Both the position numbers and the translations under genes were made by a program. From CAJOLV01 sp045631885 (GTDB taxonomy: Bacteria > Bacillota_I > Bacilli_A > RFN20 > CAG-826): a stretch of 22,778 bases of DNA. Position 1 is the first letter of the stretch; the number at the start of each line of letters is the position of its first letter. Below the pieces are notes generated by a model that saw nothing but the letters and a program-made list of their open reading frames with translations, did no database searches and was not told the origin of the DNA. The stretch spans positions 1-22,778 of the forward strand of contig JAZQVN010000021.1 in NCBI GenBank assembly GCA_045631885.1, in the 5' to 3' direction. Below are positions 20,223 through 22,778 of the stretch, piece by piece.

Positions 20223-21965
20223 TTAGCTCATGTTCTCCTTTTTCGTGAGGATACATTCAGTTAAATAGTCTCTTAAGTCTTTGTCTACGGCATAGATATA
20301 TGTCCCATATATGCCTCTAGTAAGTAAGACTAGATATTGATGAAGGATATTTCGTTTGGTTTCTTCATCATTATCTTTAACTTTGGTCTTTTTGTCTGTG
20401 CATTTTTCAATATGGAAATCAATCTTTTTAGTTTCTTTGTTATAGAAAATATCTGGCCCAAGAATTACTCCAACATAATTAAGATCATAACCTTGGCAAG
20501 TATAGACACAGCCTATCTCATCTTTATGAGCTTCGTCTGTAATAAACGTTGGGTCATTAAATCCTAGGTTCCACATTCTTTGATATTTACCGTCACCATC
20601 AACATCAACGTCCAGCTTCTTCTTGGCGACCTTGTCTCTCATTTTAGTGCTATAAGGATAGGAAATGCCTGCAACAATACGGCACAATCCTTCGTTTTTC
20701 TTGTTTTGAGATTTAATTGCTTGTTCCATCTCACCATAATCATCAAATACAAACAAATCATATTTGTCAGATTCATATGTAACTTTCTTATTGTTTAATA
20801 AATCGTTGATGAAACGGATATATTCGTTGCCACCTTGAATTCTTAATTGTGTTGATAAGTTAATAACTTCGGCTCCGTTAATAAAATCGTTAAAACCATC
20901 TTCTAACATGTCTGTGTTCTTAACTCTCTGCTTGGCATCATGGAAGATTACCGTTAATGGCCTTTTTCGAGCCGTTATCCAATCTAATTGTGTTACATTA
21001 TGTGATAGCCCTAAAGAGTCACAAACAGCGTCATAGGCACCATAATTGACTAAATCTTTTCTGCGTTGCAATCTATGTGCTTCATCCACTATCACAATGT
21101 CATAGCCTTTCTTCGCGATATCGTTTGGACCTATAACCATGCTAGGTTTAAGTCCTTTGGTTACTTTAAATATCTTTTTGACAGTTTCTCTAAATGATGG
21201 GGTCGGGATAACAAAAGCAACTTTTAATTCCTTATGCTCTTGTATGACTTTAACAAGCTGTGCCGATTGTAAGATAGGAGAATCTTCCGGGAGAACTTCG
21301 TCCAAATCTTCAAAATTTGTATTTCTTGAAAGAATATCCATTAAGCACTTAATGAAATAAACAGCTAAAACGGTTTTGCCTGTTCCAGCACCACCTTGAA
21401 TAACCATCTTGTAAGATAGGTTTTGCTCTAATGATTTTCCCGTGACAGCCAAGAGCCTTTCAACACAAGTAAATTGATCTTCCGTTAATTCCTTATATGG
21501 CGAATATTTGAATATTTCGCTGTTCTTAATTTCGTATAGAGTTTTATTAGCTAATTTCTTTCTCTTTAATTCATTCCAAATATCTTGGAAACATTGTTCA
21601 TAAAGCCCTCTTTGATAATAGTTATGTTGAACTGATTGACCTGCATTCTCGTTCTGAAGTTCAAACTTGCCATCAGCGTGCATGAACTGAATTAATTTGT
21701 TCTCGATGTCTAATGTTGCCGATTTATTGAATGAATCGTTAAGCAATAACAAAATATGAGTCATAACAGAACGCTTTTGATTCTCAAGGTGCTGACAAAT
21801 TCTTTTATAAGCGTTATTGGTTTCACCAATATATGCTTCTTTGTTGCCATTTAAAATATAGACAACCGGCCAGTTTTGGCCTTTATCTACGCTTGATTTG
21901 ATTTTTTCAACACCATCTTGGTCGAATGAAAATCTTCTATATTTTGTATTAGTCAAATCGCTCAC
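20223..21965 (-). CDS. GIY-YIG nuclease fused to DUF2075 P-loop helicase-like ATPase
   Basis: A 580-residue two-module protein. Residues ~33-95 are a GIY-YIG nuclease domain: PVVYILNGNKEAYIGET (the two YI strands), NNAYKRICQHL with catalytic Arg55, and LDIENKLIQFM with the metal-binding Glu88. From ~155 it is a superfamily-1-like DUF2075 ATPase: GGAGTGKT Walker A (191-198), KVAFVIPTPSFRETV, IVIVDEAHRLQ with DEAH (294-297), then a late TCQGYDLNYVGVILG and VLLTRGIYGTYIY, matching helicase motifs V and VI. It would couple DNA or RNA translocation to cleavage. I keep the GTG start at 21965 since the ATG one base offset hits TGA at once. No ribosome site precedes it; the promoter -10 ends six bases upstream, so the mRNA may be leaderless. 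First gene of a four-gene operon. Confidence 0.88.
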   Translation of the reverse strand: MSDLTNTKYRRFSFDQDGVEKIKSSVDKGQNWPVVYILNGNKEAYIGETNNAYKRICQHLENQKRSVMTHILLLLNDSFNKSATLDIENKLIQFMHADGKFELQNENAGQSVQHNYYQRGLYEQCFQDIWNELKRKKLANKTLYEIKNSEIFKYSPYKELTEDQFTCVERLLAVTGKSLEQNLSYKMVIQGGAGTGKTVLAVYFIKCLMDILSRNTNFEDLDEVLPEDSPILQSAQLVKVIQEHKELKVAFVIPTPSFRETVKKIFKVTKGLKPSMVIGPNDIAKKGYDIVIVDEAHRLQRRKDLVNYGAYDAVCDSLGLSHNVTQLDWITARKRPLTVIFHDAKQRVKNTDMLEDGFNDFINGAEVINLSTQLRIQGGNEYIRFINDLLNNKKVTYESDKYDLFVFDDYGEMEQAIKSQNKKNEGLCRIVAGISYPYSTKMRDKVAKKKLDVDVDGDGKYQRMWNLGFNDPTFITDEAHKDEIGCVYTCQGYDLNYVGVILGPDIFYNKETKKIDFHIEKCTDKKTKVKDNDEETKRNILHQYLVLLTRGIYGTYIYAVDKDLRDYLTECILTKKENMS

Positions 21966-21971
21966 ATTGGA

Positions 21972-21980
21972 ATTATATCA
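21972..21980 (-). promoter_or_regulatory. Extended -10 promoter giving a leaderless transcript
   Basis: Minus-strand TGATATAAT (21980-21972) is a full extended -10 (TGnTATAAT). The six bases TCCAAT separate it from GTG at 21965, so +1 would coincide with the start codon. No convincing -35 is seen, as is common with extended -10 elements. Confidence 0.55.
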
Positions 21981-22009
21981 TTAAAATGATCTAAACATAA
22001 AAGCATGTT

Positions 22010-22027
22010 GATAATTGTTATTATAGG
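22010..22027 (+). repeat. Left boundary repeat of the hsdS unit
   Basis: GATAATTGTTATTATAGG, encoding DNCYYR, sits at the very start of the hsdS frame. It matches 13 of its first 15 bases with the sequence at the window end, in the same reading frame, as expected of the linker that borders exchangeable TRDs. Confidence 0.5.
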
Positions 22028-22762
22028 AAGGACGAAATTCCAAACGGATGGTCATGTCTTCAACTGCAATACTTCTCAAAAATATTCACAGGCAACAGTT
22101 TAAATGATTCGCAAAAGTTAAAATTCTCAGTTAAAATTGAGGACGCGTTTTGCTATGTCTCTACTAAGGATATTGATTTAAACGGTAATGTTAATTATGA
22201 AAATGGCATATATACGCCAATTGACGAGAAATTAAAAATAGCTAAGGCTAAATCAATTTTAATTTGCTTAGAAGGCGCAAATGCAGGAAACAAAATAGCA
22301 ATTATCGATAAGGATATTAACTTTGTTAATAAATTAGCATGCGTTGAAACTTTTAGTGTGATTGAAAAGTTTATCTATTATTTCTTTTGCTCTTCAGTTT
22401 TTAATGAAGAATTTAGATCAAATCTGCAAGGTATTATAGGCGGTGTTCCTTTATCTAAGTTTAAAGAACTTTCCATTTTAATTCCTCCTCTTCAAGAACA
22501 ACAACGCATTGTTAATAAGTTAGATGAGCTATTCGCTTTGATTGACAAGATCGAGAAAGAACAAGAAGAGTTAGAAGAATATAAGAAGCTTGCTAAGGAA
22601 AAAGTATTAGAACTTGCTATAACAGGAAAACTCGTTAAACAAGATCCAAACGACGAACCAGCTTCAGTGCTTTTAGAACGTATAAAGAAAGAAAAAGAAG
22701 AACTTATCAAAGCTGGTAAAATCAAAAAAGATAAGGCTGATAGTGAGCCACTTTCTGATGAC

Positions 22763-22778
22763 GATAAAAATTATTATG
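22763..22778 (+). repeat. Right boundary repeat of the hsdS unit
   Basis: GATAAAAATTATTATG, encoding DKNYY, is a partial direct copy of the left boundary repeat about 753 bases upstream (a whole number of codons). It is cut by the window edge, so its full extent is unknown. Confidence 0.45.

Larger units (their letters stand above)
22001..22778 (+). pseudogene. hsdS: Type I restriction specificity subunit (hsdS) unit without start codon, open at window end
   Basis: A 259-codon open frame, continuing past the window, starts directly after a TAA at 21998. It contains no ATG, GTG or TTG until about 22358, inside the domain. It encodes one target-recognition domain plus conserved helix: DEIPNGWSCLQLQYFSKIFT, the typical TRD opening, then GIIGGVPLSKFKELSILIPP, LQEQQRIVNKLDELFALID, and a coiled-coil EKEQEELEEYKKLAKEKV. 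A linker with ELIKAGKIKKDKADSEPLSD and DDKNYY follows, a phrase that normally joins TRD1 to TRD2. HsdS chooses the DNA sequence modified and cut by type I systems. With no start, promoter room or ribosome site, this is either a silent specificity cassette or a truncated gene; the second half may follow outside. Confidence 0.75.

Noticed and set aside
22001..22778. A complete type I restriction-modification locus
   Set aside because: Only a startless hsdS unit is visible; hsdM and hsdR are not in the window.
1..22778. Mycoplasma-type genetic code (TGA = Trp)
   Set aside because: TGA terminates the ATPase at 9741 and the DUF2971-like gene at 18936 at sensible positions, and tryptophan is coded by TGG throughout.
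1..22778. CRISPR arrays, tRNA or rRNA genes
   Set aside because: No regularly spaced direct repeats, cloverleaf-like segments or rRNA-like stretches were seen.

Overview
The window looks like a chromosomal accessory region of a low-GC Gram-positive-type bacterium (Bacilli or a related wall-poor lineage). The evidence is AT-rich DNA, strong AAGGAG-type ribosome binding sites, TATAAT-like promoters, and surface proteins with Gram-positive-style signal peptides. TGA is a genuine stop: it ends the AAA ATPase at 9741 and the DUF2971-like gene at 18936. This argues against the Mycoplasma/Spiroplasma code, and the species cannot be named from the sequence alone. Almost all genes lie on the minus strand.

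Region 1 (1-5800) is a surface-polysaccharide operon transcribed right to left: capE, capF and capG, the three enzymes that turn UDP-GlcNAc into UDP-N-acetyl-L-fucosamine. A ferredoxin-type aldo/keto reductase, a terminator, and a glycosyltransferase cut by the window edge follow. CapE carries an extra N-terminal XRE-type helix-turn-helix domain. Its leader has a promoter, a TGCAA/TTGCA inverted repeat and a hairpin that hides the ribosome binding site, so the operon may be controlled by its own first enzyme.

Region 2 (5860-9130) holds a small flavodoxin-like gene and, divergently, an 870-residue surface protein with two tandem copies of a ~230-residue module and a C-terminal membrane anchor without LPXTG. 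It ends at a bidirectional terminator.

Region 3 (9113-13400) holds a two-gene AAA ATPase/TOPRIM (RloA/RloB- or PARIS-like) candidate defence pair, a cyclophilin, and a membrane-bound SpoIIE/RsbU-type PP2C phosphatase.

Region 4 (13400-17640) is patchy: two AAA_14/DUF4143 ATPases with their own promoters on either side of a small secreted protein, a short ORF of unknown origin, and two sequences resembling insertion-sequence ends (IS3-like and IS200/IS605-like).

Region 5 (17640-22778) is the most interesting. One tightly packed minus-strand operon encodes a GIY-YIG/DUF2075 helicase-nuclease fusion, a MazG-like pyrophosphohydrolase, a DUF2971-like protein and a condensation-fold acyltransferase-like protein. 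It starts from an extended -10 promoter placed so that the GTG start codon would be the first transcribed base. Back to back with it is a type I restriction hsdS reading frame with no start codon. The hsdS unit has similar in-frame repeats at its left boundary and at the window end, as expected of a shuffling or silent specificity cassette. Together this suggests a composite anti-phage island.
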